Shown piece by piece: positions 1-11,110 of a stretch of DNA of 64,000 nt; within the stretch, counting starts at the first letter, position 1; every line of letters starts with the position of its first letter. Source of the DNA: Ursus arctos (taxonomy: Eukaryota; Chordata; Mammalia; Carnivora; Ursidae); the NCBI RefSeq assembly GCF_023065955.2, contig NW_026622786.1, forward strand, positions 49,089,438 through 49,153,437, given 5' to 3'. The position numbers were made by a program, and so were the translations under genes. A model generated the notes under the pieces. That model saw only the letters and a list, made by a program, of their open reading frames with translations. It was not told where the DNA came from and made no database searches.

Positions 1-367
1 ACCTAAGTATTTCATATTTTGAGTGCTAATGTAAATTGTATTGTGCTTTTAATTTCAGATTCCAATTTTTCATTGCTGCTATATAGAAAAACAGTTGACC
101 CATGTGTATTGATCTTGTATTCCACAACCTTCCTATTATTGCTTCTTAGTTCCAGGAATGTTTTTATTGATTCACTTGAATTTTGTACATAAATAATTAT
201 GACATCTACAAAAAAGGTTTAATTCTTCCTTCTCATTCTGTATATCTTAATTTAATTTTCTTGCCTTATTGCATTAGCTAGGATAACGTTGAAAATGAGT
301 GGTAAGAGGGAACATCTTTCCCTTGTTCACAGTTTTAGCAGTTTCTCATCATTAAGTATGATGTTAG
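1..367 (-). mobile_element. LINE-1 ORF2 fragment (reverse transcriptase region)
   Basis: Read on the minus strand, this matches the part of L1 ORF2 that encodes the reverse transcriptase. The plus-strand text around 280-367, including the block CTCATCATTAAGTATGATGTTA, is the reverse of the usual L1 text in that part of the polymerase. The copy is old and full of stops, and it runs off the left edge, so its 3' end is not seen. Confidence 0.75.
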
Positions 368-395
368 AGAATCAATAGTTTTTGTTTCTTTGTTT

Positions 396-489
396 TTTAA
401 AGTAGGCCCCATGCCCAATGTGGGGCTTGAAGTCATGACATTTGAGATCAAGAGTCACATGCTCTACTGACAGCCAGCCAGGCACCCCC
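396..489 (-). mobile_element. Old truncated CAN-SINE
   Basis: This is the tRNA-derived head of a carnivore SINE in reverse orientation. It ends with the reversed promoter/head region (GAGCCAGCCAGGCACCCC type) at about 470-488. The CT-rich half is missing and the copy is diverged. No clear target-site duplication was seen. Confidence 0.7.
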
Positions 490-894
490 AACAGTTTTTG
501 AAAAGAAAAATCCCAATGAAAATAGTCAAACATCAAATATATTAACTGTATTACAAAGCTAACATAATTAAACTGTGATATATGTACAAAAATATAATAA
601 TGAACCAATATATAAAACCAGAAATAATCTGAAAATAACTTAGCATATACTAAATAAGGGTTTCAAATCAATGAGAAAACAAAATATTATTTAATAAAGA
701 TATTGGCAAAATTACTTTTCTTGGAGAAAAAATTTAGATATTTACTTCAAATTATATTTCACGTAAATCAAAATTTTAAATGGAAAACAAATTTAAAACA
801 AAACAATTATAAAACAGAAACTATGAGAAGAATATGCTTGTGAATTGCTATCCTCAGACTTGAGGTAACTTTTATAAAAATAAAACTAACACAA
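490..894. other. AT-rich stretch without recognised features
   Basis: No gene or confident repeat was seen. The later part (about 640-890) could be very old L1 sequence upstream of the next element, but the match is too weak to assert. Confidence 0.4.
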
Positions 895-2258
895 CTAATC
901 TTTGAAAAAGCAGGAAAGAATATCCAATGGAAAAATGACAGTCTCTTCAACGAATGGTGTTGGAAAAACTGTACAGTAACATGCAGAAGAATGAAACTGG
1001 GCCACTTCCTTACACCATATACACACAAAAAAAATTCAAAATAGATGAAAGACCTAAATGTGAGACAGGAAACCATACAAATCCTAAAGAAGAACACAGG
1101 CAGCAACCTCTTTGACCTTGGCTGCAGCAGCTTCTTACTAGACACATTGCCAGAGACAAGAGAAACAAAAGTAAAAGTGAACTATCAGGACTTCATCAAG
1201 ATAAAATGGTTCTGCACAGCAAAGGAAACCATCAACAAAACTAAAAGGCAGCCTACAGAATGGGAGAAGTTATTTGCAGATGACATATCTGATAAAGGAT
1301 TAGTATCCAAAATCTATAAAAAACTTACAAAAATCAACACCCATAAAACAAATACTCCAGTTAAAACATTGGCAGAAGACATGAATAGACATTTTTCCAA
1401 AGAAGACATCCAGATGGCTAACAGACACATGAAAAGGTGCTCATCACTCATCATCAGGGAAATGCAAATCAAACCCACAGTAAGATACCACTTCATACCT
1501 GTCAGAATGGCTAAAATTAAAAAGTCAGGAAACAACAGGTATTGGTGAGGATGCAGAGAATGCAGAGAAAGGGGAATTCTCTTGCACTGTTAGTGGAAAT
1601 GCAAACTGTGCAGCCCCTTTGGAAAACAGTATGGAGGTTCTCAAAAAAGTTAAAAATAGAACTACCTTAAGATCCTGCAATTGCACTACTAGGTATTTAC
1701 CCAAAGGATACAAAAATACAGATTCAAAGGGGTACATGCACCCCAATGTTTATAGCAGCCTTATCAACAATAGCTAAACTATGGAGAGAGCCCAAATGTC
1801 CATCGACTGATGAATGGATAAAGAAGATGTTGTGTGTATATATACACAATGGAATATTACTTAGTCAACAAAAAGAATGAAATCTTGCCATTTGCAATGA
1901 CATGGTTGGAGCTAGAGTGTATTACACTAGGCAAAATAAGTCAGTCAGAGAGAAACAAATACCATATGATTTCACTCATACGTGGAATTTAAGAAACAAA
2001 ACAGATGACCATATTGGGTGGGGGGAGGAGAAGAAAACAAGCCATAAGAGTCTCCTAATGATAGAAAACAAACTGAGGGTTGATGGAGGGAGGTGGGTGG
2101 AAGATGGGCTAGATGAGTAATGGGTATTAAGGTGGGTACTTGTTATGATCAGCACTAGGTGTTATAAGTAAGTGATGAACCACTGAATTCTATTCATGAA
2201 ACCAATATTGCACTCTATTTTAACTAACTAGAATTTAAAGAAAATTTTGAAGAAAAAA
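895..2258 (+). mobile_element. LINE-1, 5'-truncated, ORF2 C-terminal half plus 3' UTR
   Basis: This holds the C-terminal part of L1 ORF2 and its 3' end. An open stretch at 1045-1548 carries typical ORF2 blocks such as DFIKIKWFCTAKET, TEWEKLFADD and [18 protein letters not shown]. Translation then continues out of frame through the region after GNNRYW. The 3' segment has the usual text around 1960-2250. Stops and frameshifts show the copy is dead. It looks older than the L1 copies at 6.8 and 27.4 kb, because its matches are less exact. It is followed directly by another L1 3' end. Confidence 0.88.
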
Positions 2259-2261
2259 ATT

Positions 2262-2420
2262 TGAATAATAAAGATGATGGGGATTGGGAAGTGCACATGC
2301 TGTGATGAGCACCGAGTGTTGTACAGAAGTGTAGAATCACTGTACTGTACACCTGAAACTAATATTACACTGTATATTAACTAAATGGAATTTAAATTAA
2401 AAAACTTAAAAAAAAAAAAG
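2262..2420 (+). mobile_element. LINE-1 3' end fragment with poly(A)
   Basis: A second, independent L1 3' terminus lies just behind the first. It has the typical text ending in TACACCTGAAACTAATATTAC followed by an A-rich tail at about 2397-2420. Only the last 150 or so bases are present, so it is a severely 5'-truncated insertion or a partial duplication. Confidence 0.75.
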
Positions 2421-3055
2421 GTAAGGCTGGACTAGAACACATGACCAAACAAAAATGAAAATTCTGGAGAAAAAGAAGGTAACATCATAAGTAATATAAA
2501 AATAAATCTTCTTTCGATGATATTAATAGAAATAATCCAGACCAACCCTTCTAACTGAAAACAGCCAAAAAATTTGCACAAAATATTTTTAAACATCTAA
2601 TTGAAGTAACATAGAGCTAACAAGGCAGTAAAGAAATAGGGTGTCAATATCTAGAATAATAATGATGCAGACAGATGAACCTAGCCTTTGGAACAACTTT
2701 TCATTAGGGGCAACTCTAAAGAGGGGACAGAAAATTTGAGTAGAGTATTTTTGAAAGTCCCTTGAGGCTAAGGGAAAAAATAAGATCAGGGTCCTCAAGC
2801 AAGGTGTTCTTGGGGATTACATCCTACAACTAAGGGCAAATCAGATATAGATAGGATTCAGGAGAGACTGAAACCCATCCTGGAATCATCTCATACTTTA
2901 TGTAACGAATAACATAGCCTGAAATAAGTTAATGAAAAAGTTGGAAGTTCTAGAAGCAAAAAGAGTTAATCTGCAATCATACTGAGAGTTTTTCATTCAA
3001 CTCCCTCAGTGATTGATTGAATAGAAATCAGAAATCACTCTTAACTATAGAAAAA
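2421..3055. other. Unannotated stretch between L1 fragments
   Basis: No gene was seen. The short open frames here lack any recognisable motif. The interval sits between two L1 3' ends and may be part of one disrupted older element. Confidence 0.4.
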
Positions 3056-3240
3056 AGCTGATGGTCACCAAAGGGGAAGTGGGTGGTTGGATGGGTGAAA
3101 TAGGTGAAAGAATGCACTTACCAACAACAGAATTTGTTGAATTACTATATTGTACACCTGAAACTAATATAATACTGTATGTTAATTATACTGGAATTAA
3201 AAATGTAATAAAATAAATAAATGAAATACACACAAAAAAA
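3056..3240 (+). mobile_element. LINE-1 3' end fragment
   Basis: This is a third L1 3' terminus in the same orientation, again with the block TACACCTGAAACTAATATAA (about 3155-3175) and an A/T-rich tail. It resembles the fragment at 2262-2420, which suggests repeated insertion of 5'-truncated copies or duplication of one. Confidence 0.75.
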
Positions 3241-3485
3241 TAAAAAATCCGTAAGTGTGTAGAAGTTTTGAACAATATGATTTAAAAATGATCTTATTTA
3301 CATTTATAGAACACTGTATCAACAATTGTAAGATATACATTATTTTCAAATATACATGGAATATTTACAAATTTCTTCACATTTCAAAGGATTGAAATTT
3401 ACTACTCCCAGCAGAATTTAGCAAATCATTAACAGGAATAAACAAATGAAATAAATTACTGGAATAAACAACTAGTGCTGCACCA

Positions 3486-3878
3486 TCTCCATTTTTTCTT
3501 TCTTTGAAAAATACCTAATCTACAGACTTTCACATTTTAGTGCCTGTGATAAGTGTAAAATGGTATATCACTATTTTTTAATATATTGATTCAATAATTC
3601 TATACCTTTTGCAATGCTCACTATGGTAAATACAGTTACCATCTACCACCATACAACATTATTACAATATTATTGACTATATTCCCTATGCTGTGCTTTT
3701 TGTCTCTGCCACTTATTTATTTTATAACTGGAAGTTTGCATCTCTTAATCCCTTTATCTATTTTATCCATCCCTCCACCCACCTTTCCTCTAGCAACCAA
3801 CAGTTTGTTGTCTATTTAAGAGTCTATTTGTTTGTTTTGTTTTTTAAATTCCACACATAAGTGAAATCATATTAAAAA
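3486..3878 (-). mobile_element. LINE-1 3' UTR fragment (older L1M type)
   Basis: The reversed L1 3' UTR is recognisable from blocks such as ACCATACAACATTATTACAA (about 3649) and TTATAACTGGAAGTTTGCA (about 3722), and from the end segment around 3850-3875. The same family occurs at 25060-25350 in the same orientation. Confidence 0.8.
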
Positions 3879-3879
3879 A

Positions 3880-6130
3880 AAAGAAAATTCCATATGTTTG
3901 CAAATTCAGAATAAGTATTCTAAAAAACCCATGGGTCAAGAAGAAATCAAAATGGAAATTAGAAAATATTTTAATAGAATAATTAGAAAAATGCTACATG
4001 CCAAAACTTGTGAAAAGTTTGTAGATATATTTGCTTATAGCTAAACTTGTTTATAGCCAAACTTGTGAGGAATTTATAGCCATAAATCAATGTATTAATT
4101 AAAAAGAAAGACTAAAAACCAATTATCAAGCATCCATTTACAGAAATTAGAAAAAGAGCAAGAAATTAAGCTTCTCAAAGTAAAATTTTGGAAATATTAA
4201 AGGGAATAGAAGAAATTATTGAAATATCAAGTAAACACACAGTTGAGAAAATTAACGATGCTAAAGGTGGTGTTTTGAAAAGATTGACAAAATTGATAAA
4301 GCTCCTAACTGAGACTGATTCAGAAAAAAATAGAGAAGACATATATAATACCAGGAATGAAAATGAGGGCATCACTAAAGGTTTTACAGCATTAAAAAGT
4401 GAAGGCTATTATGAACATAATATATTATGCTCATATACTTGAAATTAGAAAAAAACCACAATGTATAATAATTGTAAGAGATGGCATAAATGTAGATGAA
4501 ATAAATCCCCAAAAATCTAGAAATAAATTAATTAACAAGAGAGCTCATCAAAATTGCTGGAAACAAGATTAATATTCAAAACTTAATTTTATTTCCAAAT
4601 ACGAGAAACAATTTTTCTTACATTGTGACAGTATAAGTACAACTAAAATAAAAATAGTGATAGTGAACACCTTTGTCTGGTTTTCAGAATCAGAATAAAA
4701 TTTCAATATTATACCATTAAGAATGATGTCTGAAATATGTCTTTTGTAGATACCCTTAATCAGATTAAGGAAATTCTTTGCTATTCCTACCTTGTATATG
4801 CTTATCAAATCATCACATTGTATATCTTAAATATATAAAAGTTTTGTCAATTACACCTCAAAAAAATTTTTTAAAGTACCATTCACAATAGCATACAAAT
4901 ACATAAGAGTAGAATGAATTATGCATGTAATATCTTACAAAATACCATAAAACATTATTGGGTAAAAGTAAAGAAGATCTATAAAGGTAGAGGATATATG
5001 GATTGGAAGATACAATATTATTAAAGGTGTCAATTCTCCCCTGATTTATTCACAGACTTCATAAATCTCAATCAAAATCAAAGCAGGTTTGCTTTTTTAA
5101 AGGATTTGGCAAGTTGTTTCTAAAATGTATATGAAAATGGATCTAGTATAGTTTACTATCAGGTAATAGAGATAAGGGCCTACACAAGTATAGGCAATTA
5201 TAGTCTACTATGTAAAGTATATAGCCAAACCAATATAGAAAAAGAAGGGAGGGCTATTCTCATAAACAGTATAATTATAATGCCACAGTAATTAAAATAT
5301 GTAGTAATGGCTTAAGGATAGAGGAATAGATCAATGGAAAAGAATAGAGTCTAGGAACAAATGATGCATATGTGGACATTTGATTAGTAATAACTGCTAG
5401 ATGAATTAGGTAGCCATATTAGAAAAAATTAAATAAAACTTGATATCTACTTTATATTACATACAAAAATAAAATTTAGATGAGTATAGAATGAAATATA
5501 AAAAGCAAAGAAATAAAATTTCTAGATTGCAATATAAGAGAATATCTTCATGACTCTGGTAGCCACATATTTCTTAAAGAGAATACAGAAATCATATCCT
5601 ACCCAAAAAAGACTGATGGAAATTAGATTTTAAAATTTTAAAAACCTTCTGCTTATTAAAAGATCAGTGAAAAACAAACCGTAGAGAAGATATTTAAATC
5701 ATATCTAATCAATATAAAATATGTATACAGAATATTTGAAGAAATCTTACTTATAAATAAGAAAAGGGTGACCTATTAAAAAAAGATACATGCATCCTGA
5801 GCAGGGACTTCATAAATAAACATATCCAAATGGCTAATAAGCATATAAAAAGGTGCTCAACATCATTAGTCATCAGGAAAATGTTAATTTAAATCACAAT
5901 GAGATTCTATTACATGTCCACTAGAATAGCTAAAATTAAAAATGACTGACAGTGCTGGGCATAGGGGCCAATAAATAACAACAGGAATTCTCTGCTGGAG
6001 TGACTGTAAGTAATTCAATAATTTTGAGAAACAATTTGGCATTATCTACTGAAGTTGAATATATATACATCTTATTATCAAGCCATTCAACTACAAGGTG
6101 TCTATACCCAAAAGAAATGTGCACACATGT
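3880..6130 (+). mobile_element. Mosaic of old LINE-1 fragments
   Basis: This is a run of decayed L1 pieces. About 3890-4550 matches plus-strand ORF2, and the open frame at 4188-4442 has the L1-type stretch LKRLTKLIKLL. About 4650-4800 looks like an ORF2 reverse-transcriptase piece in the opposite orientation. About 4810-4865 resembles an L1 3' end. About 4870-6130 is plus-strand ORF2 C-terminal sequence ending near the text for YPKEMCTH. Many stops and junctions are present. The joins were not resolved exactly and several insertions are likely. Confidence 0.65.
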
Positions 6131-6429
6131 CCCACTCTTTTTGCTTTCTCAAAGGTCCAAATAACAGCAAACTTGGACTCCGACTTACAGAGATTGTCTG
6201 AGCACTCTCAGGGATGGCAGACAAATTGTTTCCTGCCCTAAGCAGGCAGACCAGGAACCAAGTACTTAAGATGTAGCCTTGAAAAGGACCTGAAGCCAGT
6301 CTTGAGCCCATCATCTATTAAGAGCAGTCACCTCTAATAGAGTTGTAAGCTTCTAATCCTTAACCATATTTAGTATCTTTAGTTTTCATTTGCTAAATTG
6401 AATAATGGTATGGTCTCTGATATATTACA
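6131..6429. other. Unannotated stretch
   Basis: Nothing was recognised with confidence. It directly follows, on the minus strand, the coding-like remnant at 6430-6731 and could be the 3' untranslated part of the same retrocopy. That is only an inference. Confidence 0.3.
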
Positions 6430-6731
6430 GGGAATTATTTAAAAGATCTTTCCTATACTTGGAAAAGCAATGCATATGATTAAAATGCTGTTCTTTTCCC
6501 TGAGACATTGAGCCTCTTCAAAATCCATTATGGCCCATTTTATCACCACTTCAAGGTGGATTTCTGTACAGTTCTCCAGAATTTCTTCACTGTGAACATT
6601 ACATCAGGTCTTGGGTTTCAATGAGAGCCAGTATTTCCTAGGAGTTCCACACCTTTGGATACTGATGTATAAAGTCCATCATATCTTCTTCCAGTTCTAG
6701 AACAACCTGTTCCTGAAGCTCAATTCAGAGA
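6430..6731 (-). pseudogene. Unidentified broken coding remnant
   Basis: I do not recognise the parent gene. Read on the minus strand from 6731 downwards there are about 95 codons of protein-like sequence with acidic, helix-like composition. They include the blocks VVLELEEDMMDFIHQ and EEILENCTEIHLEVV. They are interrupted by one TAG (6638-6640) and one single-base frameshift near 6600, and end at a TAA near 6430. A coding stretch broken by only two lesions in AT-rich DNA suggests a processed pseudogene or a piece of transposon protein. It is not L1 ORF1 or ORF2 as I know them. Chance openness cannot be excluded. Confidence 0.4.
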
Positions 6732-6803
6732 TGCTAAGTCTAAACAGAAATATACATTATCATCAAGTTATAAGAAGAAAGACAGATTTTGTCTTTTCAT
6801 GAT

Positions 6804-8018
6804 CTTTTTTTAAAATATTTTTTATTATATTATGTTAGTCACCATACAGTACATCCCTGGTTTTTGATGTAAAGTTCAATGGTTCATTAGTTGCGTATAA
6901 CACCCAGTGCACCATGCAATATGTGTCCTCCCTACCACCCATCACCAGCCTATCCAATTCCCCCACCCCCTCCCCTCTGAAGCCCTCAGTTTGTTTCTCA
7001 GAGTCCATAGTCTCTCATGCCTCATTCCCCCTTCTGATTACCCCCCTTTCTTTATCTCTTTCTTCCCCTACCTATCTTCCTACTTCTTATGTTCCATAGA
7101 TGATAGAAACCACATGATAATTATCTTTCTCTGCTTGACTTATTTCACTTAACATTATCTCCTCCAGTGCCGTCCATGTTGCAGCAAATGTTAAGAACTC
7201 AAGAACGAGTTTGATAGCTGAATAATATTCCATTGTATATATGAACCACAACTTCTTAATCCAGTCATCTGTTGAAGGGCATCTCCGTTCCTTCCATGAT
7301 TTAGCCTTTGTGGACAATACTGCTATGAACTTTGGGGTGCATATGGCCCTTCTCTTCACTACGTCTGTATCTTTGGGGTAAATACCCAGTAGTGCAATGG
7401 CTGGGTCATAGGGTAGCTCAATTTTTAACTTTTTAAGGGACATCCACACTGTTTTCCAGAGTGGCTGTACCAACCTGCATTCCTGCCAACAATGTAGGAG
7501 GGATCCCCTTTCTCCACATCCTCTCCAGCAATTGTTGTTTCTTGCTTTGTCAATTTTTGCCATTCTAACTGGCGTAAGGTGGTATCTTAGTGTGGTTTTG
7601 ATTTGAATTTCCCTGATGGCTAATGATGTTGAACAATTTTTCATGTGTCTGTTAGCCATTTGTATGTCTTCATTGGAAAAGTGTCTGTTCATATCTTCTG
7701 CCCATTTTATGATTTATTTGTTTCTCGCGTATTGAGTTTGAGAAGTTCTTTGTAGATCTTGGATATCAGTCTTTTATCTGTAGTATCATTTGCAAATATA
7801 TTCTCCCATTCTGTGAGCTGCCTCTTAGTTTTTTTGACTGTTTCCTTGGCTGTGCAGAAGCTTTTTATCTTGATGAAGTCCCACAAGTTCATTTTATCTT
7901 TTGTTTCTCTTGCCTTTGGAGATGTGTCATGAAAAAGGTTGCTGTGGCTGATGTCGTAGAGGTTCCTGCCTATGCTCTCCTCTAGGATTTTGATGGATTC
8001 CTGTCCTTTTTGAATAGA
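6804..8018 (-). mobile_element. LINE-1, young carnivore type, 5'-truncated
   Basis: This relatively well preserved L1 lies in reverse orientation. It comprises the 3' UTR (about 6804-7086), with the end text around ATGTACTGTATGGTGAC reversed at 6841-6860, and the C-terminal part of ORF2 (7087-7892). ORF2 blocks include [53 protein letters not shown] and MEYYSAIK. Compared with the related copy at 27436, four bases are missing near 7708-7712. This shifts the frame after [10 protein letters not shown] and splits the ORF. The 5' end stops near 8018. No clear target-site duplication was found. Confidence 0.92.
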
Positions 8019-9435
8019 CTATCATGTAGGAAATGGTCCTGAACTAATGAAAAGCCATATGCAGAGAAAAGTCATTTATAGAATAACTATGTTGAAAGTG
8101 TGGTCCACATGTGGACCACAGTTTCTGTCCCAAAACTAGTGTCAAGAAAATAATTTTTAAATTTAAAAATAATTTTTAAAAACAAAATTTAAATTTAAAA
8201 TTAAAAATTGAAATTTAAAACTAATTTTAAAAACCATCTTTCTATATGATGTTCATTCCCATAGAATTTTCCACCTATATTAGATAATTAGTAAACTTAG
8301 AAGAGTAGAAAGCATATTTACCTATAGCTACACAGAATGAAGAACTGTTATACATAAGGCATTACTAAGATAGAAGATGAGTAAGGCAGGATTTCTTTGT
8401 TCAAGGAACTTATGAGTGTAATTTCAGAGTAAGCCAAGTATACAAACAGATAAAGTAAAATAAAACATAATAGAGGCTCTAAGAAAGATACAAATAGAAA
8501 ACTGGGAGTTTAGAGAAGGAAAATATTATATATAACAGTCTGGTAAAGCTTTGGGTAAAGGTCAGGATTCAGAGAGACATTGAAGAATCAAAAGAATTTA
8601 ATTAGGTCCAAATAGGATGGAGAGGACATCCTATTGGTTTGATGAAAGAAAAGACATAGGCAGGTAAAGGGCCAGGTAAAGGGCTGAGAGAGGACAACAC
8701 AAGTTAGAAAAAGAATGGTCTAGTCCAGTAAGGCCTTAGAGAAAGTCCACGGCAGTGAGGGAAGAAGTGCCAACGCACAGGAAGAGGCTTTGAATACATT
8801 CCAAGTTGGAATTTGTACTTAATTCAGTAGACATTTGAGGGGCACTGAATGTTTGAACTATGGGAGTGGTTCCATCTAATGAGTAGGAAATGTTGGACTG
8901 AGAAAAATAGAAAACAACTGAGGAAAAGCAGAGCGCTTTGGTAGCATATTTATCGCAACAGTTCTAGAGGAGGGTGATGAGATTCTTAACAAGCAGGATG
9001 GCAGCAAATAAGGAGCGTGGTGGTAACTTTACCTCTTCCAGAGACTGAACTTGCCAGAGCGGCTGCTACCCGACTAGTTAGACAGTCTGGTACAAACATC
9101 TTTACAAATAAAAATGATAGAAACTGACAAGGCAATTTGCAAGCTCAGACTGAGAGTTGAAAAATAAATGCCGTATTCTGGTAAAGAGATTGACTGTAAT
9201 TATTAAACAACTATGATATTTCAGTCAGGATATTTTCTAGTGAGAGAAAAATCTCTTATATGTATCTGAGACAAGAACATGTTCTGAATGAAGTTCTAAA
9301 GATTTCCTAAAATGCTAAGATTCTAGACAATGTGTGTTAGAGTTGGAAATCTATTAAGACTAATATAATTTAATAGAAAATCAGATGTCCAGGCTTGGAT
9401 TGGGGACAGTCATTTTTCTATAATGGAATATAAGA
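8019..9435. other. No gene; possible ancient repeat and a short palindrome
   Basis: No coding sequence was seen. A perfect 22-base palindrome sits at 8099-8120, and an A/T-only imperfect repeat cluster at 8150-8235. The purine-rich tract at 8400-8990 resembles a widespread ancient mammalian interspersed repeat that also seems present at 17050-17430 and 46430-47170. I could not name its family. Confidence 0.4.
8099..8120. repeat. Perfect 22-base palindrome
   Basis: TGTGGTCCACATGTGGACCA followed by CA equals its own reverse complement over 22 bases, centred on CACATGTG. It may derive from the end of a hAT-type (MER5/Charlie-like) element, whose termini contain GTGGTCC text, but that link is only suggestive. 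Confidence 0.7.
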
Positions 9436-9656
9436 AAGTGGAAAGAACAGAGACAATGGGATTGGACTAAATCTAGGTTTGAATTCTGGTTCCAGAGGGT
9501 ATTGGGTAAGTCACCTCACCATCTTGCACCTAGATTTTCTCTCCTGTAAAATGGAGATAATCCTTCCTCATCAGAACTTTTTTGAGTATTTAAATATAAA
9601 AGAAAAGTACCTTGTCAAAGTCAACTTATTGTGAAGGCTCAATAAATGGTAATTAC
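9436..9656 (+). mobile_element. MIR SINE
   Basis: This is an ancient tRNA-derived SINE. Recognisable parts are the core TTTGAATTCTGGTTCCAGAG, the segment TGGGTAAGTCACCTCACC, the block CTCCTGTAAAATGGAGATAA and the 3' end CTCAATAAATGGTAATTA. It is nearly full length. Confidence 0.82.
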
Positions 9657-9811
9657 AGAAAAAGAGGACACATATTTACAAATCAAGCAAATAACAATTA
9701 GAAATAAATCGAAAAAGATGAAAACAGTCCTTGTAATGGGAGGAATATTGTCCAAGAATTCTCTAATATCAACCACATCAAAAATAACCATAATTTCAAA
9801 CACAAAAAAAG

Positions 9812-10800
9812 GTTGAGAAGAGTGTCATTACTTGCAATTTTGTGAATTTCTTTAATGTTGGCTTAATATAACTATATTTTCATATCTGATTCTGCATATG
9901 AAAAACATTTAGCCTCATGTAGCTAAGTAGTTGGAAAAGGAAGTAATTTAAGATGATTTGGGATTTTCTTTTTTGATACTTCACAAAAGCTCCTGGTTTC
10001 TTAAAGTCTCACTGCAATACAGAATCTGAAACTATATCAACAGACTTTTAATATTTGTTACATTAAAATTCATGGCTGTATCTTGCACTCTGAATGGACA
10101 GTTTACCACTACATGGTTTTGTAATATCAAGCATCAGTCCTTTGGAAAACAATGGATTATTGAGTTGTACGTTATCTTCTAAATGTTGACACATCTCATT
10201 ATACAGTATGAATATTACCACCGATCTCATCAGAAAAGTCTTTAAACATCGGGAAGCCTTCAAGTTCATAGTGGCACAAGTTTCTAAATTCCAAATTTTT
10301 AACATCCTAATTTTTACTTGAAACCTTGAATTTTACCATTTGTCACAAATACTGACAATTGTTGTCTTTGAAATAAGTGGCTTACTTTGTTAATTTTTGA
10401 GGAAATTTTTCCAACAAATACAAAAATCTGAATTATCTGTTCTTTCAAGCAGAAACCATATTCTAGGAAAAAAGACAAGTTTATCTTGAAACTCAAACAA
10501 TAGAAAAAGGGCTTTTCCTTGAGACCACCACTGTGCTTTGGTGTGCAGCAGAAGTTGCATTATGCATACACCCACTTCTTCATGCAGAATATGAAAAACA
10601 TTTTGGACTCAAAAGTCAAGATTTACTAAAATAATTACTTTTCCCTCATCAAGGATATTCCTAAGAAACTGATCATGTTTTAACTGCAAGTGAGTGGCAG
10701 TGAAGAAGACAGTGACTATGATTACATTTTGATGCCGCTGTTTTGATTCGCATGAAGTCACCAGCAGGCCTATTCACCATTACTTTTTTACATCAGTACA
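9812..10800 (-). pseudogene. hAT-superfamily transposase remnant (Charlie/ZBED type)
   Basis: Read on the minus strand, this is a decayed hAT transposase, or a retrocopy of a gene domesticated from one. In protein order there are four recognisable parts. A segment like the TDGA..M.G...G....IK block lies around 10730-10790, read as VKKMVNRPAGDFMRIK. An SHC-L-H-LAVK block lies at about 10670-10720. The hallmark LLLHTKAQWWSQGKALF, equivalent to the family's LLLHTEVRWLSRGKVL, is at about 10510-10560. The C-terminal dimerisation region with FRVQDTAMNFNVT (about 10057-10095), LKLLPFPTT (about 9912-9951) and NIKEIHKIAS (about 9830-9860) closes the element. Several stops and frameshifts disrupt it, so no protein is made. 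Terminal inverted repeats and the 8-base target duplication expected of hAT were not found. An inactive DNA transposon is likeliest. Confidence 0.78.
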
Positions 10801-10879
10801 AACGTCAGCATACTGAAAAAGACATATAATGTCCACTAATTGCTAAGAGAAAAAAACAATAAGTTTTGGCCTTATAGGC

Positions 10880-11110
10880 CACCACCTCCCTACAAAGGTC
10901 CATGGACCATAATTTGAGAACTGCTGGTCTAGGAGTCACAAATAACTGGGACAGGAATTTCTGAGGTACTAACATAGAGCTTGCACACATGACAACCCAT
11001 CCACCAGACAGAAAGCTACATTGAACTGTAACAGGAGTAAGACGTAAACTCTTATTGTTTAAGCCATTCAATGTTGAGGCTGTTTATTGCAGCAGTAAGC
11101 CTCTGTGAAT
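10880..11110 (+). mobile_element. Old repeat cluster: DNA-element end and MaLR LTR-like remnant
   Basis: The text GGACCATAATTTGAGAACTG (about 10903) resembles the end of a MER5/Charlie element. The segment around CTCTTATTGTTTAAGCCATT (about 11050) resembles the 3' part of a MaLR-type LTR. Both are short and diverged. Confidence 0.4.

Noticed and set aside
1045..1548. 167-codon frame as a gene
   Set aside because: L1 ORF2 blocks run through the whole frame.
4188..4442. 84-codon frame as a gene
   Set aside because: It matches L1 ORF2 between the endonuclease and polymerase regions.
7087..7692. 201-codon minus-strand frame as a host gene
   Set aside because: It is also the L1 ORF2 tail. The upstream piece at 7707-7892 is the same protein after a frameshift.
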